The notes beneath the pieces were generated by a model that saw nothing but the letters and a program-made list of their open reading frames with translations, did not search any database and was not told where the DNA came from. Shown here piece by piece: positions 18,543 to 27,091 of a DNA stretch of 64,000 bases. The translations under genes were made by a program, and so were the position numbers. The DNA lies in contig NZ_CP087588.1 of NCBI RefSeq assembly GCF_020985305.1, forward strand, positions 806,001 to 870,000. Reading direction: 5' to 3'. The DNA comes from Croceicoccus sp. Ery15 (GTDB lineage Bacteria; Pseudomonadota; Alphaproteobacteria; Sphingomonadales; Sphingomonadaceae). Position 1 is the first letter of the stretch; every line of letters starts with the position of its first letter.

Positions 18543-19285
18543 AGGATCGTGTCGTCCTCTACACCGGCGCTGCAGGCGGGCTGGGTTTCGAAACCAGCCT
18601 GCTGATGATCGATCGCGGCGCGACGGTCGTGGCCATCGACTACAATCCCGACAAGCTGGCCGCGCTGACCGAAGCGGCGAAGGATCGCGGGCCCGGCAGG
18701 CTCATCACCTCGGGCGCCGACATGGGCGATCTGCCCGCCTATCGCACTGTGCTGGAGGATCTGGCATCGCAGACGGGCGGCTTCGACGTGGTCATCAACA
18801 ATGCCGGCATCTATCCGGCCAAGCCCTTCGAAGAGTTCACCATCGAGGAATATCAGGCGGTCCAGCGCGTCAATGTCGATGCCCATGTGCTGACCGTGCA
18901 GGTCGTCTTGCCCTTCATGCGGCAGCGCGGCTTCGGGCGCATCATCAATATCTCCAGCATCACTATGTCGGGCGCGTGGGACAATCTGTACCCCTATGTG
19001 TCGTCCAAGATGGCGCTGGTGGGTCTGACGCGGGCATGGGCGCGCGAATTCGGCCCGATGGGCGTGACCGTCAATGCCATCGCGCCGGGCGCATTCCCGA
19101 CCGATGCCGAGAAAATCCACCCCGATCCCGAAGGCTATGAACGCATGGTGCTGCACGCACAGGCGGTCAAGCGGCGCGGGCACGCGGGGGACATCGCCAA
19201 TGCCATCGCCTTTTTCGTCAGCGAGGATGCCGGTTTCATCACCGGCCAGACGCTGCACGTGAACGGCGGATGGACCATGAACTGA
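18539..19285 (+). CDS. Short-chain dehydrogenase/reductase of the CoA-module operon
   Basis: A 248-residue SDR with TGAAGGLG at 9-16, Asp34 after strand 2 (VAIDYN, indicating NAD), NNAG at 87-90, Ser140 and Tyr153-x3-Lys157 (YVSSK), and the DGG-like ending HVNGGW. It is a complete, apparently active NAD-dependent alcohol dehydrogenase. It differs from both other SDRs assigned to the L-rhamnose route. It is coupled to DUF4432 by overlap and lies 19 bp before the CoA-transferase gene, so it probably oxidises a sugar or sugar acid on the way to the CoA-dependent steps. The substrate is unknown. Confidence 0.85.
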   Translation: MKDRVVLYTGAAGGLGFETSLLMIDRGATVVAIDYNPDKLAALTEAAKDRGPGRLITSGADMGDLPAYRTVLEDLASQTGGFDVVINNAGIYPAKPFEEFTIEEYQAVQRVNVDAHVLTVQVVLPFMRQRGFGRIINISSITMSGAWDNLYPYVSSKMALVGLTRAWAREFGPMGVTVNAIAPGAFPTDAEKIHPDPEGYERMVLHAQAVKRRGHAGDIANAIAFFVSEDAGFITGQTLHVNGGWTMN

Positions 19286-19304
19286 TCGTGCAGAAAGCAA
19301 GACA

Positions 19305-20495
19305 ATGAAGATCCTCGAAGGAATTCGCGTTCTCGATTGCTCCATCGCCATGGCAGGGCCATTCGCGGCCCAGCGCATGGGCGACATGGGCGCCGATGTC
19401 GTCAAGGTAGAGCCGACCAGCGGCGAATGGCAGCGCCATGCCTCGGCAGGCGGGGCGACGGGGAACAAGATCAATGTCTCGTTCCTGTCGCTCAACCGCA
19501 ACAAGCGCTCGCTGGCGGTCGATCTGAAAGCGCCCGAGGGTAAGGCGCTGCTGATCGACATGGTGAAGAATGCCGATGTGTTCCTGCAAAACTATCGTCC
19601 CGGTGTCGCCGAGCGCCTCGGCGTCGATTACGCGACTTTGTCGGCCATCAATCCGCGCCTGATCTATGTGTCGATGTCAGGTTATGGTGAGGACGGCCCC
19701 TATCGCGACTATCCAGGGCAGGATTTGCTGCTGCAGGGCATGTCGGGCGCGATGATGTCGACGGGCGCTGCGGGCACGCCGCCCACGGCGGCGGGGCAAT
19801 ATCTGGTCGATGCGATCACCGCCTATACCGCTTTCGAAGGAGCGCTGGCGGCGCTGTTCCACCGCGAACGCACGGGCGAGGGGCAGCTGGTCCAGATCAA
19901 CATGCTGGACGCTATCGCCACGATCCAGATGCAGGAATTGTCGGTCTATACGGTCGGTAACAAGCCGCAGGCCCGCTCGGCCGAACCACATGCCCATTCC
20001 TATATTCGCGCGCCCTATGGCGTGTTCGCGACCGCTGACGGCTATATCACCGTTGCCATGGCCTCGCTGGCAAGGCTGGGCGAATTGTTCGAGGACGATT
20101 TCTTTGCGGGCCTCGACGACGAGCGCGACAGCTGGAGCAAGCGTGACGAGATATTTGCGCGGGTGAAAGCCCATCTGCTGGACCGCAAGAGCGAGGACTG
20201 GCTGAAGGAGATGCGCGCCCGCGACATCTGGGCGGGGCCGGTCTATGGTTACGAAGAGCTGATCAACGATCCGCAGATCAGGCATAACGGCACTTTCATC
20301 GAATATGACCACCCGACCGAGGGGCGGATCAAGGTGCCCGGCTTCCCCATCCGCTTCAGCCGCACGCCCTGCGAAGTCGAACGCGGCGCGCCGCTGGTGG
20401 GCGAACATAGCCGCGAGGTGATGCGCGAGGCGGGGCTGGACGATGGCGCGATCGAGGCGCTGATCGAATCCGGCGTGGTCCGGCAGCACGCATGA
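19305..20495 (+). CDS. Family III CoA-transferase (CaiB/BaiF)
   Basis: A 396-residue class III CoA-transferase, full length. Features are the N-terminal LDCSIAMAGPFAAQRMGDMGADVVKVE, NRNKRSLAVDLK, SGYGEDGPY and GEGQLVQINMLDA, in which Asp202 corresponds to the acyl-enzyme aspartate of this family. The C-terminus has APLVGEHSREV. Such enzymes move CoA from an acyl-CoA donor to a carboxylic acid. In a pectin locus the acid could be a ketodeoxy or branched sugar acid; this is inference. The gene overlaps the following solute-binding-fold gene by 4 bp, implying tightly matched production. Confidence 0.9.
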   Translation: MKILEGIRVLDCSIAMAGPFAAQRMGDMGADVVKVEPTSGEWQRHASAGGATGNKINVSFLSLNRNKRSLAVDLKAPEGKALLIDMVKNADVFLQNYRPGVAERLGVDYATLSAINPRLIYVSMSGYGEDGPYRDYPGQDLLLQGMSGAMMSTGAAGTPPTAAGQYLVDAITAYTAFEGALAALFHRERTGEGQLVQINMLDAIATIQMQELSVYTVGNKPQARSAEPHAHSYIRAPYGVFATADGYITVAMASLARLGELFEDDFFAGLDDERDSWSKRDEIFARVKAHLLDRKSEDWLKEMRARDIWAGPVYGYEELINDPQIRHNGTFIEYDHPTEGRIKVPGFPIRFSRTPCEVERGAPLVGEHSREVMREAGLDDGAIEALIESGVVRQHA

Positions 20496-21628
20496 CCGTG
20501 ATGGCCGAGCTTGAACTGCCTGCCTACACTGGCCTGACATGGGATCATCCGCGCGGCTATAACGCGCTGGCCCGTGCCGCCGTGGATGCCAAGGGGCTGA
20601 CCCTGCAATGGGACCGCCACTCGCTGGAGGGGTTCGAATCCGCCCCTATCGGTGAATTATGCGACCGTTACGATCTGGTGGTGCTGGACCATCCGCATGT
20701 GGGAGAGGCGATTGCCGCCGATTGCCTGATCCCGGTCGAGGAATTGTTCGGCGCGGACGAGATCGCCGCCTGGCAGGATGCGATCGCTGGGCCGTCGCTG
20801 GCAAGCTATCATTACGCGGGCAAGCACTGGGCCCTGCCGCTCGATGCCGCGACGCAGGTGATGGCGTGGCGTGCCGACCGGATCGTGGAGGCGCCGACCA
20901 CATGGGCCGAACTGCCGAAGCTGGCCGAAGGCCGCGCGGTGGCGCTGTCGCTGGCCGGGCCGCATGCGATCCTGAGCTTCCAGTCGATCTGCGGCGCTTT
21001 GGGAGCAGAGCACGCCAATCCGCGCGACCATTTCATGGACCGCGCCACCGCGCGTGAGGCATTCGCCATCATGCAGGCGCTGACCGGCGATGCGACGCGG
21101 GCGGCAGTGGCGATGAACCCCATCGCCATGCTGGATGCCATGGCGGCGGGCGAGGGGCCCGATCTTGTCCCGCTGATCTATGGCTATGTGAACTATGCCA
21201 CGCGCGGCGTGCGTTTCGGCGATGCGCCTCGCGGGCCGACCGGCAGGATCGGGTCTATACTGGGCGGCACCGGTATCGGCGTATCGCGCCGCTGCAAGGT
21301 CACCCCTGCCTTGCTCGATCATATCCGCCTGCTGATGTCGGAAAGCGTGCAGCGCGGCTTTATCCCGTTTCAGGACGGCCAGCCTGCCTTCCGTTCCGCA
21401 TGGCACGATCCGGCCGTCAACGGGGCCACCGGGAAGTTCTTTGCCGATACGCTGCAGAGCATCGAGCAGGCCCAATTGCGCCCCCGCCATAATGGCGCGA
21501 TCGCGTTTCAGACAGAGGCATCGACCCTGCTGCGCGCCGCGCTGATCGACGGCGGCGACGCCGGAAGCACACTCGACGCGATCGAGCGGAGCTATCGTGA
21601 CCACCATCCGGCCGGAGCCGAGACATGA
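20492..21628 (+). CDS. Solute-binding-protein fold, no export signal
   Basis: A 378-residue protein resembling family 1 carbohydrate ABC solute-binding proteins: YDLVVLDHPHVGEA, a hinge region YHYAGKHWALPLDAATQVMAWRAD, then WAELPKLAEGR and a C-terminal helical lobe. Its N-terminus, MTVMAELELPAYTGLTWD, has no signal peptide or lipobox, and no ABC permease or ATPase gene is in the window. It overlaps the CoA-transferase upstream and the crotonase downstream by 4 bp each, so it is made together with two cytoplasmic CoA enzymes. A cytoplasmic binding or assembly role, or an enzyme on a binding-protein scaffold, is more likely than transport. Function unknown. Confidence 0.75.
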   Translation: MTVMAELELPAYTGLTWDHPRGYNALARAAVDAKGLTLQWDRHSLEGFESAPIGELCDRYDLVVLDHPHVGEAIAADCLIPVEELFGADEIAAWQDAIAGPSLASYHYAGKHWALPLDAATQVMAWRADRIVEAPTTWAELPKLAEGRAVALSLAGPHAILSFQSICGALGAEHANPRDHFMDRATAREAFAIMQALTGDATRAAVAMNPIAMLDAMAAGEGPDLVPLIYGYVNYATRGVRFGDAPRGPTGRIGSILGGTGIGVSRRCKVTPALLDHIRLLMSESVQRGFIPFQDGQPAFRSAWHDPAVNGATGKFFADTLQSIEQAQLRPRHNGAIAFQTEASTLLRAALIDGGDAGSTLDAIERSYRDHHPAGAET

Positions 21629-22395
21629 CCGACGAACTGATCTTTACCGTGGCGGACCATGTCGCCACGATCACTTTCAACCGCCCCGCCAAGCTGAATG
21701 CGCTGACGCCCGCCATGGCGGCGGCGCTGATTGCGGCGGTCAGCGAATGCAACACCAGCGATGCGGTGCGCTGCGTGGTGGTGACGGGTGCGGGGGAAAA
21801 GGCCTTCTCGGCGGGGTCGGATATCTCGACCCTCGATGCCTATGCGACGCCGTGGGATTTCCGTAATCGCGACGATTATTGCGATGCCTTGCGCGCCTGC
21901 CGCAAGCCGGTGATCGCGGCGGTGAACGGCTATGCACTGGGTGGCGGGCTGGAAACCGCCATGGCCGCCGACATCCGCATCGCCAGCGCCAATGCCCGCT
22001 TCGCCGCGCCCGAAATCAAGCTGGGCTGGATCGGCGGCGGGGGCATGGCAGCCGGGCTGTCATACTGCGCCGGTTCGTCGAACGCCGCGATGATGGTGCT
22101 GACCGGCGACATGATCGATGCGGCGCAGGCCCGCGACTGGGGCATCGTCAGCGAGGTGCACGAGGCAGAGGCGCTGATGCCGCGCGCCATGGAGCTGGCG
22201 GCAACCATTGCCAGCAGGGCGCCCATCGCGGCGGAAACCGCCAAGCTCAACCTGCGCGCGGCCCATGTCATGCCATGGGACAAGGCCATCGAATACGAAC
22301 GCGACCTGCAGGCGATCTGCTTCGCCACCGAGGACGCCGCCGAGGGGCGCGCCGCCTTTGCCGAAAGGCGTGACCCGCAGTTCCGCAGGCGCTAG
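21625..22395 (+). CDS. Enoyl-CoA hydratase/isomerase (crotonase) family protein
   Basis: A 256-residue crotonase-fold enzyme with ITFNRPAKLNALT, the first oxyanion-hole strand KAFSAGSDIS and the second in GYALGGGLETAMAADI. Both acidic positions used by true hydratases appear kept (Glu in GGGLET and in APEIKLGW). The usual GAGGTQRL turn is replaced by GGGGMAAGL, so the substrate pocket is likely special. It would act on the CoA thioester made by the neighbouring transferase by hydration, dehydration or C-C cleavage. Fourth CoA-module gene, 4-bp overlap upstream and 9 bp to the dehydrogenase. Confidence 0.87.
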   Translation: MTDELIFTVADHVATITFNRPAKLNALTPAMAAALIAAVSECNTSDAVRCVVVTGAGEKAFSAGSDISTLDAYATPWDFRNRDDYCDALRACRKPVIAAVNGYALGGGLETAMAADIRIASANARFAAPEIKLGWIGGGGMAAGLSYCAGSSNAAMMVLTGDMIDAAQARDWGIVSEVHEAEALMPRAMELAATIASRAPIAAETAKLNLRAAHVMPWDKAIEYERDLQAICFATEDAAEGRAAFAERRDPQFRRR

Positions 22396-22404
22396 GAACA
22401 CCCC

Positions 22405-23361
22405 ATGTCCAAACCCAAAATTCTCCTCTCGCGCCGCTGGCCCGAGGCGGTCGAGGCGCGGCTTGCACAAAGCTATGACGTCACCATCAACGAGGCGGAC
22501 GTGCCGCTGGATGTGGACGGGCTGGCAGCGGCCATGCGCGAATATGATGCCGTGTGCCCGACGGTCACCGACAGACTGCCCGCCTCGGTCTTCGCGCAGG
22601 ATGGCATACGCGCCCGCATCATCGGTAATTACGGGGCGGGGGTGGAACATATCGATCTTGAAGCCGCGCAATCTGCGGGGTTGATCGTCACCAACACGCC
22701 CGATGTGCTGACCGATGCGACCGCCGATATCGCCATGACCCTGCTGCTGATGGCCACGCGCCGTGCGGGCGAGGGAGAGCGGGAACTGCGCGCCGGGGAA
22801 TGGACCGGCTGGCGGCCTACCCATCTGCTGGGCCGGTCGCTGTCGGGCAAGGTGCTGGGGCTGGTCGGATTTGGCCGCATCGCCCGCGCCATGGCCGAGC
22901 GCGCGCAGGCGTTCGGTATGCGGATCGCCTATCACAGCCGCTCGGCCAAGGACGACATACCTGCCGATGCCTATCACGCCGAGCTTGCCGATCTGCTGGC
23001 GGTGTCGGATGTCGTGTCGCTGCATGCGCCGGGCGGGGCGGAGACGCATCACATGATCGATGCCGCCATGCTGCAACGGATGAAGCCGGGCGCGGTCCTG
23101 ATCAACACCGGACGCGGAACCCTGATCGACGAGGCCGCGCTGGCAGCCGCTTTGCGCGACGGGGTGATCGCATCGGCAGGGCTGGACGTGTTCGAGCAGG
23201 AGCCGACGGTGCATCCTGAATTGCTCGCGCTGTCTAATGTGGTGCTGTTGCCCCATTTGGGTTCCGCCACGCTGGAAACGCGTGAGGCGATGGGGATGAA
23301 GGTTGCCGACAATCTCGACCATTTCTTCGCCGGAGAGCCATTGATTGACCGCGTCGTCTGA
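22405..23361 (+). CDS. D-2-hydroxyacid dehydrogenase, hydroxypyruvate/glyoxylate reductase-like
   Basis: A 318-residue NAD(P)-linked dehydrogenase. It has the substrate-domain motif GNYGAGVEHID, the Rossmann motif GLVGFGRIA (152-160), HSRS after strand 2 (no acidic residue, so NADPH is plausible), and the catalytic triad Arg237 (NTGRG), Glu266 (DVFEQEP) and His284 (LPHLGSAT). Family members reduce glyoxylate, hydroxypyruvate or other 2-keto acids to D-2-hydroxyacids. Because the next gene, overlapping by 17 bp, encodes D-glycerate 3-kinase, hydroxypyruvate to D-glycerate is the most likely reaction. Confidence 0.85.
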   Translation: MSKPKILLSRRWPEAVEARLAQSYDVTINEADVPLDVDGLAAAMREYDAVCPTVTDRLPASVFAQDGIRARIIGNYGAGVEHIDLEAAQSAGLIVTNTPDVLTDATADIAMTLLLMATRRAGEGERELRAGEWTGWRPTHLLGRSLSGKVLGLVGFGRIARAMAERAQAFGMRIAYHSRSAKDDIPADAYHAELADLLAVSDVVSLHAPGGAETHHMIDAAMLQRMKPGAVLINTGRGTLIDEAALAAALRDGVIASAGLDVFEQEPTVHPELLALSNVVLLPHLGSATLETREAMGMKVADNLDHFFAGEPLIDRVV

Positions 23362-24181
23362 CCTTGTCGCGGCTGCGGTCCGCGAATGGCTGGTTAATGC
23401 CCCGCACCCGCTGGTGCTGGGCATTTGCGGATCGCAAGGCAGCGGCAAATCGACGTTGGCGCGCGCATTGGAGCAGACGCTGGGTGAGGATGGGCTGAGC
23501 ATCGCCTCGCTCTCGCTCGACGATCTCTATCTCGGCACGCAGGCCCGGCGGAAGCTGGCGGCGGAGGTCCACCCGCTCTTCGCCACGCGCGGCGTGCCGG
23601 GCACGCATGATTTGGAACTCGGGCTATCGGTGATTCAGGCGGTGCGCGACGGGAAGGCCGTGGCATTGCCGCGATTCGACAAGGCGAGCGATGAACCTTT
23701 GCCGCGTGACGCATGGCCGATGGCGCCCCAAGGTCTGGACGTGCTGATCTTCGAAGGCTGGTGCGTGGGTGCGCGCCCCGAAGCGGTTGAGGCGCTGTCC
23801 GGGCCTGTCAACGCGCTCGAACGCGAAGAGGATGGCGACGGGCGCTGGCGTCGCGCGGTCAATGACTTCCTCGCAGGTCCCTATCAGGCGCTTTTCGAGC
23901 AGATCGACCGGCTGGTGTTTCTGGCTGCGCCCGGCTTCGAGGTCGTCCACGGCTGGCGCCTGCAGCAGGAACGGGACTTGCGCGAAAGCCTGAAGGCCCA
24001 AGGGCGCGATCCGGCGCTGGCGATGACGGACGAGCAGATTTCCCGCTTTATCAGCCATTATGAGCGGATAACCCGGCACATTCTGCATTCCATGCCCTCG
24101 CAAGCGGCGCTGACGCTGCGTCTGGGAAGGGATCGCGAAATAATCGGAATCGCGGCTTCGGCGGGGTTGTCTTCCAGTTAA
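23345..24181 (+). CDS. D-glycerate 3-kinase (plant-type GLYK)
   Basis: A 278-residue P-loop kinase with Walker A GICGSQGSGKST (26-37), LDDLYLG, the PGTHDLELG segment characteristic of plant/fungal-type glycerate kinases, LPRFDKASDEPLP, and the second strand LIFEGWCVGARP. It phosphorylates D-glycerate to 3-phosphoglycerate, feeding glycolysis. The start appears to be TTG at 23345, inside the end of the dehydrogenase gene; no nearer ATG or GTG gives the N-terminal helix. As the last gene of the operon it marks the exit of the proposed pathway. The next gene starts behind its own operator 3 bp downstream of the stop. Confidence 0.88.
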   Translation: MTASSDLVAAAVREWLVNAPHPLVLGICGSQGSGKSTLARALEQTLGEDGLSIASLSLDDLYLGTQARRKLAAEVHPLFATRGVPGTHDLELGLSVIQAVRDGKAVALPRFDKASDEPLPRDAWPMAPQGLDVLIFEGWCVGARPEAVEALSGPVNALEREEDGDGRWRRAVNDFLAGPYQALFEQIDRLVFLAAPGFEVVHGWRLQQERDLRESLKAQGRDPALAMTDEQISRFISHYERITRHILHSMPSQAALTLRLGRDREIIGIAASAGLSSS

Positions 24182-24184
24182 TCA

Positions 24185-24199
24185 TCATACATCATATGA
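24185..24199. promoter_or_regulatory. Operator palindrome 4 (GH28 promoter)
   Basis: TCATACATCATATGA, equal to the derived consensus, lies 22 bp upstream of the TTG start of the first GH28 gene and just after the glycerate kinase stop. It shows that the GH28 gene has its own regulated promoter even though it follows the CoA-module operon in the same direction. Confidence 0.75.
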
Positions 24200-24221
24200 T
24201 GAAACATATGGGAGACTGAAA

Positions 24222-25856
24222 TTGCCTGAAGGTTTTGCCGAATTCAGCCGCCGTACCGCGCTCTACGGGCTGGGGGCCGCCTTTGCCGCCAGCGCGGTGC
24301 CGGTGCGCGCCACGGGAAGCCTGACCGGCTTTCACGATATTCGCGATTATGGCGCGCTCGGTGATGGCAAATCTATCGATTCCCATGCCATCAATCGCGC
24401 CATCGAAGCCGCCAGTGCCAAGGGCGGCGGCACCATCGTCGTCCCTCCGGGTGAATATCTGTGCTTCTCGATCCGGTTGAAGAGCCACATCACGCTGGTG
24501 CTGTCGCCCGGATCGATGATCGTCGCCGCCGACCCCGACAAGCACGAAGGGCAATATGATCTGCCCGAAGGCGTGTTCGAGGAGCAGCTGGTCGATTACG
24601 GCCTCGCCCATTTCCACAACAGCCTGATCTATGGCGACGGGGTTACCGATATCGCGATTGTCGGCAGTGGTCTGATCTATGGTCCCGGCCTCGACCGCGA
24701 AGGCCCGCCGCCGCGCTGGCACGGGATCGAGGGGTGGAAGTCCCCATCCGAACTGGGAATGACGGCGGACGAGGCACGCCGCGCCATCCCGCTGGAGATG
24801 AAATATGAAGGTCGCGGCAACAAGGCCATCGGTCTGACCGGATGCCGCAATGTGGTTTTGCAGGATTTCTCGATCCTGCAGGGCGGCCATTTCGCCTGTT
24901 ACGTACTGGGCTGCACCAATGTGCGGATCGAGGGGATTATCGTCGACACCGACCGCGACGGTATCGACCTTGATTGTTGCCGCGATGCCAAGGTCGTCAA
25001 TTGCACCGTCAACGCGCCCAAGGACGATGCCATCGTGTTGAAGAGCAGCTATGCCCTGCAGGAAGCACGTTTTTGCGAGGATATCCAGATACTTGGCTGC
25101 AAGACCAGCGGCTATCTGCTGGGCACGCTGCTGGACGGAACCTATCAGAAATCGCCCTATATGGCGCCCGACGATGTCGGTGTGCTGGGGCGGATCAAGC
25201 TGGGCACCGATTCCGTCGCGGGTTTCCGCAGGGTGCTGATCGCCGATTGCTTGTGCGAGAATTCGCGCGGCTTACAGATGGGCGCGATTGACGGTGGCGT
25301 GCTGGAAGATGTGACGGTGCGCGACGTGACCTTGCGCAATCCGGTGAACCATCCCCTGTTCGTCCGCCTCTCGGCTCGTAACCGCGCGCCACGCGGGGCA
25401 GGGGTGGCCAGCGTCCGGCGTGTCCGCTTTTCCGATATCCAGGTTTCGGGTGCGCGCATGGAGTATCCGTGCGGCGTCGTCGGGATCGAGGACGGCATCA
25501 TCGAGGATGTGAGCTTCAGCGGCCTGCATGTCAGCGCCGCGGGCGGAGGCACGGCCGAGGATGCGGCGCGCGTGGTGCCCGAACGGCGCACTTCCAGCCT
25601 TGAGCCGAGCTTTATGAAAACGCTGCCTGCACATGGGCTTTACGCACGCCACGTGCGTAATCTGGGCATGTCGGACGTGCGCTTTGATGTGGAGGCGGCC
25701 GATGCACGACCGGCGATTGCGCTGGAGAACGTCAATGGCGCGGTGATCGACGGGCTGACATCGACCAAGGCCAAACAGAACGCAGTCCGCGCGGCGCAGG
25801 ATTGTCGCAATATCGCGATTGGCCAGATTGAAACCTTTTCGGGAGAGAATGCATGA
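24222..25856 (+). CDS. GH28 glycosidase, rhamnogalacturonan/polygalacturonase type (copy 1)
   Basis: A 544-residue right-handed beta-helix enzyme of GH28. The start is TTG 24222 with GGAG seven bases upstream; an earlier ATG meets a stop. A Tat-like leader, FSRRTALYGLGAAFAASAVP, indicates export of a folded protein. FHDIRDYGALGDGKSID is the family N-terminus. Catalytic-region motifs are DTDRDGIDLDCC (near 242-252), KDDAIVLKS (Asp268-Asp269) and GRIKLG (Arg324-Lys326). The GHG of true polygalacturonases is not evident (TSGYLLG), as in many rhamnogalacturonan-active or exo-acting members. It is paralogous to the protein at 29948-31576. Probably cleaves galacturonate linkages of pectin; the exact bond is unknown. 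Confidence 0.87.
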   Translation: MPEGFAEFSRRTALYGLGAAFAASAVPVRATGSLTGFHDIRDYGALGDGKSIDSHAINRAIEAASAKGGGTIVVPPGEYLCFSIRLKSHITLVLSPGSMIVAADPDKHEGQYDLPEGVFEEQLVDYGLAHFHNSLIYGDGVTDIAIVGSGLIYGPGLDREGPPPRWHGIEGWKSPSELGMTADEARRAIPLEMKYEGRGNKAIGLTGCRNVVLQDFSILQGGHFACYVLGCTNVRIEGIIVDTDRDGIDLDCCRDAKVVNCTVNAPKDDAIVLKSSYALQEARFCEDIQILGCKTSGYLLGTLLDGTYQKSPYMAPDDVGVLGRIKLGTDSVAGFRRVLIADCLCENSRGLQMGAIDGGVLEDVTVRDVTLRNPVNHPLFVRLSARNRAPRGAGVASVRRVRFSDIQVSGARMEYPCGVVGIEDGIIEDVSFSGLHVSAAGGGTAEDAARVVPERRTSSLEPSFMKTLPAHGLYARHVRNLGMSDVRFDVEAADARPAIALENVNGAVIDGLTSTKAKQNAVRAAQDCRNIAIGQIETFSGENA

Positions 25857-26959
25857 TCTGTAAGTTTGGCACCGCGCTGGCGGCACTACTCGCGACGACT
25901 CCGCTCGCCGCGCAGAACTACGACCTCGACCAGCGCGACGATGATTTCAGCGAACGTCTGACCGTGATCGAGGAGCCGGCCGAACCGGTGATCGGGCCGG
26001 AAGATGTGCGGCGCGCCGATAACCGTTCTGGCTTTGAAACGGGCATGACGCTCAAGATCGATGGCACCTATCATCTGTTCATTTCGGAAATGTTCGAACG
26101 CCCGCACCTCGATATGCGGATCGCCCACTGGACCAGCCCGGACGCGGTCAGGTGGACCCGTCAGGGCACCGTCGTCGACAGCGTGCCGGGCCGTTCGGCA
26201 AAGAACCCCAAATCTGAGGTATGGTTGCAGGGCGTTATCTTCGACGACGAGGCCGATCGCTGGAACCTGTTCTACATCGCCTATCGCGGGGGCAACAGCG
26301 AACAGGGCGAAGGGCTCAACCTCGACTATGAAGGCACGGCGCGGCGGGCCGTTTCGCAAACCCCGGGCAAAGCCGGTATCGGCGGCCCGTATGAAGATGT
26401 CGGGGTCGCCATGGCACCGGGCGGTCCGGATGCGGCGGTATGGGAGGGGCAGCAGGGGCTGGACAGCTTCTTCCCTTATAAGGTCGGCGATCAATGGGTC
26501 GCGCTGCATGGCAGCCACAACCATTTTCCCGCGTCGCCCTGGCAAGTGGGCGTGGCAACCGGCTCCAGCCTGACAAGCAGCGAATGGACGCGCGTGCCGA
26601 GCGAGCAGCCGTCCCCCATGGAAGGGCTGTTCATCGAAAATCCGATCGTCGAAAAGCTGCCCAATGGCCATTACATTGCGCTTTACGATGCCAATCACTT
26701 CGCACCCGTTCAGCCCGACATGCCGGTGCGGCCGAACAATTCGGTCGGCTATAGTGTTTCAGAAGACGGGATACGCTGGCATCAGGGCCGTTCGCTTGTC
26801 GTTCAGAGCGACGACAACAACTGGGCATCGGACCTGCGCACTCCATTGGGTCTGGTTGCGGAGGGCGACGGGATATACACCCTGCTCTATACGGCCCGCA
26901 TGAAGGACCAGCCCTTTTGGGCCATCGGCCGCGTCAAGGTGAAGCTGACGACCGACTGA
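25853..26959 (+). CDS. Secreted GH43-like five-bladed propeller protein
   Basis: A 368-residue exported protein (signal peptide ending near PLAAQ-NY), coupled by ATGA to the GH28 gene. The sequence repeats blade-like units: GMTLKIDGTYHLFISEM, MRIAHWTSPDAVRWTRQG, GVIFDDEADRWNLFYIAYR, EGLFIENPIVEKLPNGHYIALYD, VGYSVSEDGIRWHQG. These are typical of GH43/GH32/GH117-like propellers that act as arabinosidases, xylosidases or galactosidases. The acidic catalytic residues cannot be fixed without alignment. Given the partner, a side-chain-trimming role on pectin is likely. It is followed by a strong terminator. Confidence 0.7.
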   Translation: MICKFGTALAALLATTPLAAQNYDLDQRDDDFSERLTVIEEPAEPVIGPEDVRRADNRSGFETGMTLKIDGTYHLFISEMFERPHLDMRIAHWTSPDAVRWTRQGTVVDSVPGRSAKNPKSEVWLQGVIFDDEADRWNLFYIAYRGGNSEQGEGLNLDYEGTARRAVSQTPGKAGIGGPYEDVGVAMAPGGPDAAVWEGQQGLDSFFPYKVGDQWVALHGSHNHFPASPWQVGVATGSSLTSSEWTRVPSEQPSPMEGLFIENPIVEKLPNGHYIALYDANHFAPVQPDMPVRPNNSVGYSVSEDGIRWHQGRSLVVQSDDNNWASDLRTPLGLVAEGDGIYTLLYTARMKDQPFWAIGRVKVKLTTD

Positions 26960-27003
26960 GGCTGTTCGGCAGCCCCCTTTTTCAGATCTGGTCATTAACG
27001 AGT

Positions 27004-27040
27004 TGGGGGAGCCTGTGTTTTACAGGCTCCCCCATTCTTT
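27004..27040. terminator. Bidirectional terminator, perfect 13-bp stem
   Basis: TGGGGGAGCCTGT (27004-27016) pairs perfectly with ACAGGCTCCCCCA (27022-27034) around a 5-base loop, with T-rich sequence to the right and AT-rich sequence to the left. It lies between the convergent GH43-like gene and the beta-helix gene and can serve both. Confidence 0.85.
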
Positions 27041-27091
27041 GTAAGTGCGACTAGAAGCCCGACCGGTGCTTCGATCAGGAGGCGTTCCGGC

